In this document: piece after piece, positions 16,463-24,591 of the stretch
Layout: each line of letters starts with the position of its first letter
Numbering within the stretch: the first letter of the stretch is position 1
Origin: Halalkalicoccus tibetensis
GTDB taxonomy: Archaea > Halobacteriota > Halobacteria > Halobacteriales > Halalkalicoccaceae
Assembly: GCF_037996645.1 (NCBI RefSeq)
Contig: NZ_JBBMXV010000003.1
Coordinates: forward strand, 310,001 to 374,000
Length of the DNA: 64,000 nucleotides
Direction of reading: 5' to 3'
Notes under the pieces: model-generated
Database searches by the model: none
What the model was told of the DNA's origin: nothing
What the model saw: the letters and a program-made list of their open reading frames with translations, nothing else
Translations under genes and position numbers: made by a program

Positions 16463-17605
16463 ATGATGAGAGACACCACTGGCGTCCACCCGGGCCGTCG
16501 TTCGTTCCTGCGATCGGTCGGCGCCGGCGCGGCGGCGATCGGCGCGTCCGGCTTCCTGTCGGGAGCGGGTGCCGCCCAGGAAGACGCCGAAGACGACGAA
16601 CCCGCGGGCTACCTCTCGATCGTCTACGACGACAGCCCCGCCGAGGACTACGAGATGTACCAGGTCCACCGGGAGTACGACGCCCCCGGCTGTACCGCGG
16701 CCTGCCCGGGCCTGATGGACTCGAGCGAGAGCTGGCTCACCACCGAGCAGCTCCAGGAGATGCACGAGTTCGGCTGGGAGGTCATGTCCCACACCGTCGA
16801 CCACCGCGCGCTCGGCGAGGTGCCGATCGAGGCCGACATCGCCGAGGGCGACGACCGGATCTACGCCCAGACCAACAACCAGGGCCGGTTCGAGGGCGAC
16901 CCGATCGTCGTTATCGGCGAGGACGGCGAGGCCGAGGGCACGGTCGCGGGCAACGGCGAGGACGACACGGGTCTGTACATCGAGCTCGAGGAGCCGATCG
17001 GCGAGAGCTTCGCCGCCGACGGGGCGGTCGTCCGGTACACCGACGAGTTCACCGAGGAGATCCTCGCGGACTCACGGACCCAGCTCGAGGAGATGGTCGG
17101 CGAGGGACAGGTCACCGGTTTCATCTATCCCTACGAGCGCGACGACGGGTTCGTCGGCGAGGTCATCTCCGACTACTACGACGCCGCGCCGCGGCGCGAC
17201 GGCGCCGGCGGGCTCAACTCCGAGCACGACCCCGACCCCCACGAGCTCTCACGGCGATATATGGAGACCGACCACATGGACGAAGCCGACATCGAGCAGT
17301 TCCTCGACAACGTCGCGAACGAGCCCGACTACGGGATCCTCGCGGGTCACAGCCAGTACGAGACCATGCCGCCCGAGCGACTCGAGTTCGTCCTCGAAGA
17401 GGCCCAACGGCGCGACATCGAGGTCGTCACGATCCAGGAGGCGCTCGACGTCTTCGGCGTCGTCGACGCGCCCGAAGAGGCCGAGGAAGGGGAGGAGGCG
17501 GACGACGATCCCGGGGACGAAAACGGCGGGGACGGGGCGGGCGACGACGACTCCGAGGGACTGATCGCCCGGATCCTCTCGTTCTTCCGGTCGCTGTTCG
17601 ACTGA
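16463..17605 (+). CDS. Tat-exported polysaccharide deacetylase family protein
   Basis: 380 residues. GRRSFLRSVGAGAAAIGASG is a Tat signal, followed by GAGAAQED for cleavage near residue 37. The NodB-like core has YLSIVYDDSPAEDYE (first metal-binding segment, DD) and FGWEVMSHTVDHRALGEV (HXXXH second site). An insertion of about 60 residues (about 135-195) interrupts the domain. FIYPYERDDGFV and ILAGHSQYETMPPERLEFVL complete the fold. The last 50 residues are an acidic linker (EEAEEGEEADDDPGDENGG) and an amphipathic tail ARILSFFRSLFD that may touch the membrane. Likely modifies extracellular polysaccharide next to the beta-helix proteins. Confidence 0.85.
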   Translation: MMRDTTGVHPGRRSFLRSVGAGAAAIGASGFLSGAGAAQEDAEDDEPAGYLSIVYDDSPAEDYEMYQVHREYDAPGCTAACPGLMDSSESWLTTEQLQEMHEFGWEVMSHTVDHRALGEVPIEADIAEGDDRIYAQTNNQGRFEGDPIVVIGEDGEAEGTVAGNGEDDTGLYIELEEPIGESFAADGAVVRYTDEFTEEILADSRTQLEEMVGEGQVTGFIYPYERDDGFVGEVISDYYDAAPRRDGAGGLNSEHDPDPHELSRRYMETDHMDEADIEQFLDNVANEPDYGILAGHSQYETMPPERLEFVLEEAQRRDIEVVTIQEALDVFGVVDAPEEAEEGEEADDDPGDENGGDGAGDDDSEGLIARILSFFRSLFD

Positions 17606-17699
17606 ACCCACGACGATACCTCTCCCTACATATTTATTTTAATACGAAAATCGAATAGTAAATTACGGAGCAGCCCATAGGTCGATCCGGCGAGAGACG

Positions 17700-18575
17700 G
17701 TGACCAGCAACACAGATCGAGCACAGCGGGTCGTCGATACCGTCGACCTCATCTCGAAGAAATGGCATCCGGTGATCATCCACCGGCTCCTAGAGGACGG
17801 GCCGCTGCGGTTCAACGAGCTCAAGGAGCGCATCGAAGGCATCTCCGCGAAGGTCCTCACCGACAGCCTGGAGGACCTCACGGGGAACGAACTGGTACGG
17901 CGGACGGTGGTGAGCGAGTCGCCACTGCGCGTCGAGTACGAGCTCACCGACACGGGTCGGGAGTTACAGGGCGCGCTCGAGGCGCTTGCCCAGTGGGGCG
18001 ATCAGTATCTCGACCCGGATCCGGATCCCGTCGTCCTGATCGTCGACGACGATCCCCGGCTCGTGAACATGCACGCGAGCTGGCTCGAGGCGGACCACAC
18101 CGTCGAGCGGGCCTACGACGGCGAGGAGGCGTTCCGGCGGCTCGACGACTCGGTCGACGTCGTCCTGCTCGATCGCCGGATGCCCGGGGTGTCTGGCGAG
18201 GACGTCCTCGCGCGGGTCCGCGAGTGGAACCTCGACTGTGGCGTGGTGATGCTCTCGGCCGTCGAACCGGACTTCGACATCGTCGACATGGGATTCGACG
18301 CCTACGTCGCCAAACCGGCCTCCCGGGAGGACGTCCGCGAGACGGTCACCGACGTCCTCGCTCGCGAGGTCCACGACGAACCCCTCCGTCGATATCTGGC
18401 GCTCGCGGCCAAGGAGTCGATCCTTCGAAGCGAGAAGTCGGCGACCGAGCTTGAGGCCAGCGAGGACTATGATCGGCTCGAATCCCGTCTTCGGGAGCTC
18501 GAGTCCCGGCTCGACGATCCCACCGACGCGGCCGACGACGAGCGCCTCCAGGCCATCGTCGGCAACGACGCCTGA
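17700..18575 (+). CDS. HxlR-type winged-helix / receiver / HalX fusion regulator
   Basis: 291 residues from GTG 17700. Residues about 1-100 are an HxlR-type winged helix (LISKKWHPVIIHRLLEDGPL, LRVEYELTDTGRELQGAL). Residues about 110-225 form a response-regulator receiver (VVLIVDDDPRLVNMHASWLE) with the phosphorylatable aspartate at 158 in VVLLDRRMPGVSG and the conserved lysine in AYVAKPASRED. The C-terminus (YLALAAKESILRSEKSATEL) is the haloarchaeal HalX domain with a coiled-coil feel. An AT-rich promoter (TATTTATTTTAATA, about 17628-17641) precedes a leader of about 40 bases. A REC-histidine kinase gene follows 200 bases later and is a likely partner. Confidence 0.87.
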   Translation: MTSNTDRAQRVVDTVDLISKKWHPVIIHRLLEDGPLRFNELKERIEGISAKVLTDSLEDLTGNELVRRTVVSESPLRVEYELTDTGRELQGALEALAQWGDQYLDPDPDPVVLIVDDDPRLVNMHASWLEADHTVERAYDGEEAFRRLDDSVDVVLLDRRMPGVSGEDVLARVREWNLDCGVVMLSAVEPDFDIVDMGFDAYVAKPASREDVRETVTDVLAREVHDEPLRRYLALAAKESILRSEKSATELEASEDYDRLESRLRELESRLDDPTDAADDERLQAIVGNDA

Positions 18576-18655
18576 TACGTGGCCGCCGATCGAATACGTC
18601 TCAACGAAATTATAAATATTTTTACTATCTACTACCTGCAATATAGTGGCGACGA

Positions 18656-18778
18656 ATGAACTCCCCCGCCCTTTCCCCTCCAGCCGCGCCGGAACCGATC
18701 GGTCGTGATACCCACGCCGTGTCCCTCTGCACGGCCTGCGGTTCGACCGAAGCTCCTAGCATCGACTTCGCGCCATGA
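18656..18778 (+). CDS. Possible 40-residue CxxC microprotein upstream of the hybrid kinase
   Basis: Short frame from ATG 18656 ending in TGA 18776-18778, which overlaps the ATG of the REC-histidine kinase (ATGA). The peptide is proline-rich at the start and carries one zinc-knuckle-like pair SLCTACGSTEA. The TATAAATA box at about 18611-18618 would give a transcript starting about 14 bases before this ATG. Single-CxxC microproteins are frequent in haloarchaea, but this frame could also be only a leader ORF. No homologue could be checked. Confidence 0.4.
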   Translation: MNSPALSPPAAPEPIGRDTHAVSLCTACGSTEAPSIDFAP

Positions 18779-19848
18779 CCGCTCCCCCTTCCTTCGAGTC
18801 GGTGCTCCTGATCGAGGACAACCTCGGCGACGCCCGCCTCATCGAGGAGATGCTACGCGAGGACCGTGAGGATCCGCCGGTCGAGTTCAGACACGCCCGG
18901 TCGCTCGAAGCGGGGCTCGATGCGCTCTCGAGCGAGGAACCCGACGTGCTCCTGCTCGACCTCCGGCTCCCCGACAGCACCGGGCTCGAAACCCTCGAAA
19001 CCGTCCTCGATCGCACCGCGACGGTGCCCGTGATCGTCCTGACCGGGATGCCCGAGGCGCGACTCGGGATGGAAGCGGTCTCGCACGGCGCACAGGACTA
19101 CCTGGTGAAGGACGACGTCACCCCGGAGGTGCTCACGCGCGCGATCAGATACGCCATCGAGCGAAAGAAGACCGAACGGGAACTCAGAACACGCACGCGC
19201 GAGCTCGCCATCCTCAACCAGCTCACCCGCCACGACATCAGGAACGACATCAGCCTCGTCGTCGGTCGGGCCCGTGAGGTCACCGAGTACGTCGAGCCCC
19301 GCGGACAGGACGCCGTCGACGAGATCATCCAATCGAGCAACCACATCCTCCAGCTCACCCGTACGGTGGGCGATATCGTCGAGACGGTGACCGACGACGA
19401 GGAGGTCGAACTCCATCCCGTCGTCCTCTCGCAGGTGCTCGCGACCGAGGTCGAGAAGGCCCAGGGGTTGTATCGCGACGTCGAACTCTCGATCGAGGGC
19501 GAGGTCGCGGGGCTGCGGGTACGTGCGAACGATCTGCTCTCGTCGGTCGTGGGCAACCTCATCAGCAACGCCATCTTCTACAACGACAAGGACGTTCCCG
19601 TGGTGACGATCTCGGCCGAAGCGACCGACGAAACGGTCCTCGTTCGGGTCGCGGACAACGGTCCCGGCATCCCCGACCGACGGAAGGAACGCATCTTCGC
19701 CGAGGGCGAACAGGGGGCGGCGAGTTCAGGAATGGGGATCGGCCTCTCGCTGGTCGACCGGCTCGTCACCCAGTACGACGGCACGATATGGGTCGAGGAC
19801 AACGATCCGGAGGGATCGGTCTTTTGCGTCGAGCTCGACCGGGTGTAG
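18775..19848 (+). CDS. Receiver-histidine kinase hybrid
   Basis: 357 residues. Receiver domain at about 8-125 (SVLLIEDNLGDARLIEEMLR) with phosphorylatable Asp62 in VLLLDLRLPDSTG and the lysine in QDYLVKDD. A coiled coil (KKTERELRTRTRELAILNQL) leads to a dimerisation helix whose histidine is residue 153 (LTRHDIRNDIS). The ATPase domain has N box SSVVGNLISNAIFYND, VADNGPGIPD and SSGMGIGLSLVDRL. No PAS or membrane segment: it behaves as a phospho-relay node taking input through its receiver. The HxlR-REC-HalX regulator just upstream is the likely output partner. Confidence 0.9.
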   Translation: MTAPPSFESVLLIEDNLGDARLIEEMLREDREDPPVEFRHARSLEAGLDALSSEEPDVLLLDLRLPDSTGLETLETVLDRTATVPVIVLTGMPEARLGMEAVSHGAQDYLVKDDVTPEVLTRAIRYAIERKKTERELRTRTRELAILNQLTRHDIRNDISLVVGRAREVTEYVEPRGQDAVDEIIQSSNHILQLTRTVGDIVETVTDDEEVELHPVVLSQVLATEVEKAQGLYRDVELSIEGEVAGLRVRANDLLSSVVGNLISNAIFYNDKDVPVVTISAEATDETVLVRVADNGPGIPDRRKERIFAEGEQGAASSGMGIGLSLVDRLVTQYDGTIWVEDNDPEGSVFCVELDRV

Positions 19849-19898
19849 TAGCTTACCGCACCGATAATAAGGATCGGCTCCCGAGAACTACGGAACCA

Positions 19899-19937
19899 AT
19901 GACCGACCGACGCGACATCCGTGACGACCATGTCTGA
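19899..19937 (+). other. 12-residue upstream ORF overlapping the GT4 start
   Basis: ATG 19899 to TGA 19935-19937 overlaps the ATG (19930) of the glycosyltransferase gene in another frame. The box GATAATAAGG (19863-19872) is centred about 31 bases before this small ATG, the leaderless spacing, so ribosomes may start here and reinitiate at 19930. Peptide sequence itself is unremarkable. Confidence 0.3.
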
Positions 19938-21165
19938 GCGACTCGACGTCGCCTTCGTTCCCGCGGAGTGCCCGGGCAGCGACGGCACCGGCGCGACCCA
20001 TAGCTCGACGATTTACATCGAGCGCCTCTCGCGGCGTCACGACCTGACGGTGTATGTCTCCTCGCAGATGGACGCCGACGACGCGACCCTCCCCGCGCAG
20101 GACCGCGTCGAGTACGTGCTCCACGACGACCTCCCGAAGCTTCCCCATCCGATCTTCACGAAGATGGATGCCCTGCACGAGGAGAGCGCGGCCCTCGAGG
20201 GCCACGACCTGGTCCACTCTTACTCCTCGGCGTTCATCCCCGTGCTCGCCGAACTCGAGATCCCGACGCTCGTCACGCTCAACTCCTATCTCCCCGTCTG
20301 TCCGAAGGCGGACATGCTCTATCACGGGGAGCGAAAGTGCTCGGGCCCCGGCCCGCTGAAGTGTGCGGCCTGCGTCCCGACGACCGCCTTCAAGCGCCGC
20401 CAGGGGATCGAGGCCGAGCTCCGCCAGGGCTACGTCTCGATGGGCCAGATCCCGTTCGTCCGCTCCTCGATGAACCACGCCGACGGGATCACGGCGTACC
20501 ACGCCCTCTCGCCCCATCTGAAGGACGACTACGCGGACCTGGGCTTTCCCGAGGACTCGATCACGGTCGTCCCCCACTTCTACGACGAGGAGTTCCACCG
20601 CCCGCGTCCCGAGCCGACGGAGCTCACCGAGCCGATCTCGGCGCTGTACGTCGGTGCGCTCCAGGACATCAAGGGCGTCGAGACGCTCGTCCGTGCCCTC
20701 GCGCTGCTCCGCCGAAACGACCGGGACGTCGAGCTGCGGATCGCGGGTCGCGGTCCCCTCGAGGACACGCTACGCGAGCTGGCGGCCGACCTCGGGGTCG
20801 AGGACGCGATCACCTGGCTCGGCTACGTCGATCACGGCGAGCTGCCGGACCTCTATCGCTCCTCGGACGTGTTCGTCTATCCCGGCGTCATCGACGAGCC
20901 GTTCGGCCGGGTCATGCTCGAGGCGCTGGCGACCCACACCCCGATCGTGAGCGCCGACGTCGGCAGCATGGACTACATCGTCGGGCCGGCGGGGACGCTC
21001 TTCGAACCCGGGAACCCCGAATCGCTCGCCGAAGCCTTCGAGACGCTCCGGAGCGATTACGCCGCTCACCGCGAGGCCGTCTCGCACCAGCTCAAACGGT
21101 TCGAACCCGAGACGGTGATCGATTCGTTCTCCTCGCTGTATGCCGGCGTCGTGGACTCCACGTAG
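19930..21165 (+). CDS. GT4-family glycosyltransferase
   Basis: 411 residues from ATG 19930; a GTG at 19921 is in frame. The GT-B fold is evident: N-terminal MSERLDVAFVPAECPGSDGT and acceptor half, with an insertion containing cysteines (LNSYLPVCPKADMLYHGERK, GPLKCAACVPTT) that may bind a metal. The C-terminal half has ALYVGALQDIKGVETLVRAL, IAGRGPLEDTLRELA and YPGVIDEPFGRVMLEALATH, the last being the donor-sugar-nucleotide motif with the EX7E-type glutamates. It would transfer a sugar to a membrane-linked glycan. The unusual CPKA...KCAAC insertion sets it apart from ordinary GT4 members. Confidence 0.88.
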   Translation: MSERLDVAFVPAECPGSDGTGATHSSTIYIERLSRRHDLTVYVSSQMDADDATLPAQDRVEYVLHDDLPKLPHPIFTKMDALHEESAALEGHDLVHSYSSAFIPVLAELEIPTLVTLNSYLPVCPKADMLYHGERKCSGPGPLKCAACVPTTAFKRRQGIEAELRQGYVSMGQIPFVRSSMNHADGITAYHALSPHLKDDYADLGFPEDSITVVPHFYDEEFHRPRPEPTELTEPISALYVGALQDIKGVETLVRALALLRRNDRDVELRIAGRGPLEDTLRELAADLGVEDAITWLGYVDHGELPDLYRSSDVFVYPGVIDEPFGRVMLEALATHTPIVSADVGSMDYIVGPAGTLFEPGNPESLAEAFETLRSDYAAHREAVSHQLKRFEPETVIDSFSSLYAGVVDST

Positions 21166-21277
21166 ACCCGTCCGCGATAGCCCTGGCTCGCGGCCGTAGA
21201 TACTGCTCGGCCAGTCAGATAGCTATCGCTCGAACGGTTGGCGCTCAAAAAACCGTGATGATCGGAAGTACCGACGT

Positions 21278-21672
21278 CTAAGGCGTGTCTTCTTCGTCGT
21301 CCGCGGCCGGGTCGTCCTCGTCGTCGCCGAGGCCGTCTTCCTCGTCGTCCGCGGCCGGGTCGTCCTCGTCGTCTTCGAGGCCGTCTTCCTCGTCGTCCGC
21401 GGCCGGGTCGTCCTCGTCGTCTTCGAGGCCGTCTTCCTCGTCGTCCGCGGCCGGGTCGTCTTCCATGTCGTCCTCGGCCGGATCGTCCTCAGCCGGGTCG
21501 TCCTCGGCCGGATCGTCCTCAGCCGGGTCGTCCTCGGCTGGGTCGTCCTCAGCCGGGTCGTCCTCGGCTGGGTCGTCCTCGGCCGGGTCGTCTTCCATGT
21601 CGTCCTCGGCCGGATCGTCCTCGGCCGGGTCGTCCTCGGCAGGATCCTCCTCGTCGCCTGCGGGATCCTCTT
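21278..21672. repeat. Tandem 18-base and 48-base repeats
   Basis: The acidic lipoprotein gene contains an array of 18-base units (about 21474-21650, each encoding DPAEDD) beside 48-base units (about 21290-21470, each encoding 16 residues). Units differ only at silent positions (GGCCGG/AGCCGG/GGCTGG), which points to recent duplication followed by slight drift. Confidence 0.75.
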
Positions 21673-21769
21673 CTTCTTCTTCGCCTTCGTCGGTACATCC
21701 TGCAAGCGCGAAGACGCTCGCCGCGCCTGCTGCTTCAACGAATCGCCGTCTGCTGAGTTTTTTCTGCAT
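21278..21769 (-). CDS. Tat lipoprotein made of acidic tandem repeats
   Basis: 163 residues. Residues 1-24 (MQKKLSRRRFVEAAGAASVF then ALAGC) are a Tat signal with a lipobox LAGC, so the protein is expected to be lipid-anchored outside the cell. Everything after is Asp/Glu/Pro/Ala: about ten DPAEDD hexamers (18-base units), interrupted by DMEDD, then three to four copies of a 16-residue unit DPAADDEEDGLEDDED (48-base units). There is no folded domain. It may be a spacer, a charged surface coat or the remnant of a longer lipoprotein. The repeats make copy-number variation between strains likely. Confidence 0.7.
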   Translation of the reverse strand: MQKKLSRRRFVEAAGAASVFALAGCTDEGEEEEEDPAGDEEDPAEDDPAEDDPAEDDMEDDPAEDDPAEDDPAEDDPAEDDPAEDDPAEDDPAEDDPAEDDMEDDPAADDEEDGLEDDEDDPAADDEEDGLEDDEDDPAADDEEDGLGDDEDDPAADDEEDTP

Positions 21770-22105
21770 TGGCTAACCCCCGTCGTTCCCTATAGGCTCG
21801 ACGGGGTTTACTATACTTACTCTAAACCTTCCCGCCGATTTGAACCGGGCCTAGCTGGTTGAAAGCCTGTGAAAGAGTCTGAAAACCTCCGAATCACTTC
21901 GCGGCCGGTATATCGGTTGTGCGGCGGTTTGAGGCCTTCTACTGCCGATGAACGATTCGGCAAGCCGTATAAAACACACTTTAATCTGATGTTTTACTGA
22001 GAGTATATAAAAAAGGCCATTAGGGAGGGGGGGTTATGGGTGGACGGAGACGTATGACTCGCCCATCGCCTCGCAGTCCTTCCCGTACCCACGCCAATCC
22101 TACTC
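21770..22105. other. 336-base divergent intergenic region with helically phased TGAAA repeats
   Basis: Holds promoters for the lipoprotein (minus) and the HTH membrane protein (plus; TATATAAAAAAGG about 22005-22017). TGAAA occurs at 21860, 21870 and 21880, exactly ten bases apart, with TGAAC at 21841, so all face one side of the helix: a possible regulator-binding array. No gene seen. Confidence 0.4.
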
Positions 22106-23284
22106 ATGGGTGAGCAGGGATACCGTGTTTCCTCCCGGCTGTTCGTCGCGTTCGCCGTCCTGATCGTCCTCGGGGTCGGCACCGCCATCGCGGTTCCGAT
22201 CGCGGACGACCCCAACGACGCGAGCGGCGCGACGACCGGGAACGGTGATGCTCCCGGGTTCCACGGGACCGAGATCGCCGGCGACGGCTACATCGACGAC
22301 CAGGAGGCCCTGGTCTCGGATCATCCCGGCCCGGCCTACGTCTGGAGCACGGAGCCGACGACAGTGAACACCACCCTCGGGAGCGGGGCGGCCAACGAGG
22401 AGTCCGCCGTGTGCGGCGAGGTGACCGATACTGACGGCGAAGCACTTTCGGATCTCGGCTGTCAGTCCGTTACACCCACCGGCGACGGAAGCAGCGTCGA
22501 GTTCGACATCGACGAATGGCCCGACGGGTACCAGGGAGGCGCCTGGATCACGCTCGAGCTTCGGACCGACGACGGGGAGATGGAGTACTACGAGACCGTT
22601 CCCGTAACCGTGATCCACCCCGAGGGGGACTTATCGGGCGACAGGTTGACCAACGCCGACGAGGTCCGTTACGGAACCGACTTCACGGTCCCCGACACGA
22701 CCGGCAACGGACTCACCGACTGGGAGGAGGTCGCCGTTCACGGGACGGATCCGCTCGCGACCGACACCAGCGGCGATGGCGTCGGCGACGCGACGGCCGT
22801 CCGTCTCGGCCTCGACCCGACGATCCCGTACCTCCCGTACGTCTACGTCGGCGCCGGCCTGCTCGTCGTCCTCCTCGTCGTCGCGGGCGGAGGGGCGCTG
22901 GGCTGGCACTTCATGCGGCGATACACCGGCAGCGAGGGGGGAGACGGGCAGGCCGAACCGACGACGACCGACGACGAACCGGCGGGGGCGGGGTCCGCGA
23001 ACGATCCTCCCACCACACCGCCCCCCGTCGACCCTCCCACGGAGCCGGATCCCGACGGCGACGGCCCGCCGCTGACCAAGGAGGAGGAGATCTGTCGGAT
23101 ACTCGACGAACACGACGGTCGGATGAAACAGTCACGGCTCGTCGATCACACGGAGTGGTCCCAGGCGACCGTCAGCCGCCTGCTCACGAAGCTCGAACAG
23201 GAGGGGACGGTCACGAAGCTCAGATCCGGTCGGGAGAACATCGTCGAGCTCCGCGGTGTGGAGTCCGAGTCACCCGACGTGTAA
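22106..23284 (+). CDS. Membrane-anchored winged-helix regulator with extracellular calcium-repeat domain
   Basis: 392 residues. A signal/anchor helix (about 10-30, LFVAFAVLIVLGVGTAIAVP) is followed by an outer domain that ends in three aspartate-rich repeats GDRLTNADEVRYGTDF, PDTTGNGLTDWEEVAVHGTD, DTSGDGVGDATAVRLGLDP, like thrombospondin type 3/dockerin-type calcium loops. A second helix (about 246-268) leads to a proline-rich linker and a cytoplasmic winged helix: DEHDGRMKQSRLVDHTEWSQ and ATVSRLLTKLEQEGTVTKL. This is a one-component membrane regulator reading an outside signal, perhaps calcium or surface glycan. The same HTH recurs at 32859-33419. Target genes unknown; the neighbouring glycan genes are candidates. 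Confidence 0.82.
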   Translation: MGEQGYRVSSRLFVAFAVLIVLGVGTAIAVPIADDPNDASGATTGNGDAPGFHGTEIAGDGYIDDQEALVSDHPGPAYVWSTEPTTVNTTLGSGAANEESAVCGEVTDTDGEALSDLGCQSVTPTGDGSSVEFDIDEWPDGYQGGAWITLELRTDDGEMEYYETVPVTVIHPEGDLSGDRLTNADEVRYGTDFTVPDTTGNGLTDWEEVAVHGTDPLATDTSGDGVGDATAVRLGLDPTIPYLPYVYVGAGLLVVLLVVAGGGALGWHFMRRYTGSEGGDGQAEPTTTDDEPAGAGSANDPPTTPPPVDPPTEPDPDGDGPPLTKEEEICRILDEHDGRMKQSRLVDHTEWSQATVSRLLTKLEQEGTVTKLRSGRENIVELRGVESESPDV

Positions 23285-23294
23285 CCCCCTTCGA

Positions 23295-24284
23295 TCAGTC
23301 GGTGAAGGCGAGCCGCGTGGTCTGATCGGCGTCCTCGGGTGACGGGTCGTCTGGCGCGTCACCCTCGTAGAGCAGGACCCAGACGTAGACGTCGTTGTCG
23401 GTCGTCGGGCCGATGTCATAGCCGATCTGCTCGGTCTCACCGTCCTCGACTGTCGTCTCGAACCGATCGAGCTCCGTCTCGCTTTCGACGCCTTCGACGT
23501 CCTGACCGTCGTCGCTCAGCACGACTTCCTGCTGGTAGACGACCGCGGTGTAGCTCTGTGTCTCACCCTCGTGGTTCTCGATCCCGACGGTGATCGGCGC
23601 AGTTTCGCCGCCCGAAAGGTCGGTCGGCAGGTCCGTCGTGGTCAGCTCGCCCTCCTCGTTCTCCGAGAGCAGGTAGAGCTCGGTGTGGGGTTCCTCGGCG
23701 GGCAACGACGGGGCCGCGAAGGCCATGTACGCCCCGCCGGCCACCAGCGCCAGGAGGCTGAAGACGAGGAAGACGTTCAACAGGACGTGTCGCTGGTTCT
23801 CCGGCTCGAACGGGGCGGGCGTCTCGCCACGGCGCCGTTGGTGGACCGTGAACAGACCCGCTACGGTGCCGACGGCGCGTCCCCCAACCCCATAGCGATC
23901 CTCGGGGGGCCGCCTGGCACGCCGCAGCAGCCCGATCAGGGAGAACAGGACCGTCCATGCCACGGTGGCGACGGCGATCGGCAGCAGGGTGACGCCGTAC
24001 GGCGAGAAGTTCGCGACGTACGCGATCGAGGGAACGATCGCGAGGCTCAGCGCGACGGACAGGGCGATCCGCTCGAGCGTCCCGAAGCCGGCCCCGTCCT
24101 CGGTGGGTGGGTCCGGGAAGAGGGCGCTCACGAACGCGTATCCGGGTAGCAACACCACGAGCGGGAGGGCGAGCGCGACGCGGACCGGGGCGATAGTCAC
24201 GTCGACTATCAGGATCCCGACCGCGGCGAGGGCACTGAAGAGGATGGTTAGCAGGAGGTCTCCCATCCACTGGTGGGCTCTCAT
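23295..24284 (-). CDS. DUF1616 membrane protein
   Basis: 329 residues. Four N-terminal hydrophobic helices occupy residues about 10-30, 34-55, 72-90 and 97-118, with LPGYAFVSALFPDPP between helices two and three, typical of archaeal DUF1616 proteins. A loop and a further helix near 170-190 (VFLVFSLLALVAGGAYMAFA) precede an outer domain of about 140 residues with beta-sandwich character (PITVGIENHEGETQSYTAVV). DUF1616 proteins are often found in archaeal surface-glycan gene clusters; biochemical role unknown. Ends 11 bases from the convergent HTH gene. Confidence 0.83.
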   Translation of the reverse strand: MRAHQWMGDLLLTILFSALAAVGILIVDVTIAPVRVALALPLVVLLPGYAFVSALFPDPPTEDGAGFGTLERIALSVALSLAIVPSIAYVANFSPYGVTLLPIAVATVAWTVLFSLIGLLRRARRPPEDRYGVGGRAVGTVAGLFTVHQRRRGETPAPFEPENQRHVLLNVFLVFSLLALVAGGAYMAFAAPSLPAEEPHTELYLLSENEEGELTTTDLPTDLSGGETAPITVGIENHEGETQSYTAVVYQQEVVLSDDGQDVEGVESETELDRFETTVEDGETEQIGYDIGPTTDNDVYVWVLLYEGDAPDDPSPEDADQTTRLAFTD

Positions 24285-24432
24285 TTCCCCGGGCTACGCG
24301 AGGTACGTTGAAAAACCCCCCGACCGTTCGTCGGAACAGGGGGGTGCTCGCCACGCTCTACCGGTAACACCAGTGACACGCCGCCCACTGTCGTTTTCGC
24401 GCCGGTTATCCGCCGCTGTCGGCGGTTAACAC

Positions 24433-24440
24433 GTTTATAA
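24433..24440 (+). promoter_or_regulatory. TATA box of the sugar-nucleotide operon
   Basis: TTTATAAC follows GGTTAACACG. A start of transcription about 27 bases on would give a leader of roughly 125 bases to ATG 24588. The ATG is preceded by the ribosome-binding site CGGAGGG (24577-24583). Confidence 0.5.
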
Positions 24441-24501
24441 CAAAGGCGCCACCTTTCGTAAATCGAGGTGAGAACGGGCTCCGACCCGCTTACCGTCTAC
24501 C

Positions 24502-24591
24502 ATGCAACTGACATTACACTACCCTGTCCGGCCCCACGCGACGCTCGGAACCGGTCCCCTCGACGCCACCCTGCCCGGAGGGACCCGATGA
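24502..24591 (+). other. 29-residue upstream ORF overlapping the aminotransferase start
   Basis: ATG 24502 runs without stop to TGA 24589-24591, which overlaps ATG 24588 (ATGA). It fills most of the operon leader. The peptide (begins MQLTLHYPVRPHATLGTGPL) shows no domain. It may couple translation of the operon or be chance; a TGA in this frame follows automatically because the second codon begins with A. Confidence 0.25.

Noticed and set aside
21290-21660. CRISPR array
   Set aside because: Repeats are contiguous coding units without unique spacers.
21285-21776. Serine-rich plus-strand frame opposite the lipoprotein
   Set aside because: Shadow of the tandem repeat; the minus strand has the Tat signal and lipobox.
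24468-24587. Forty-residue N-terminal extension of the aminotransferase
   Set aside because: Proline/arginine-rich and not part of the family; a strong ribosome-binding site precedes ATG 24588.
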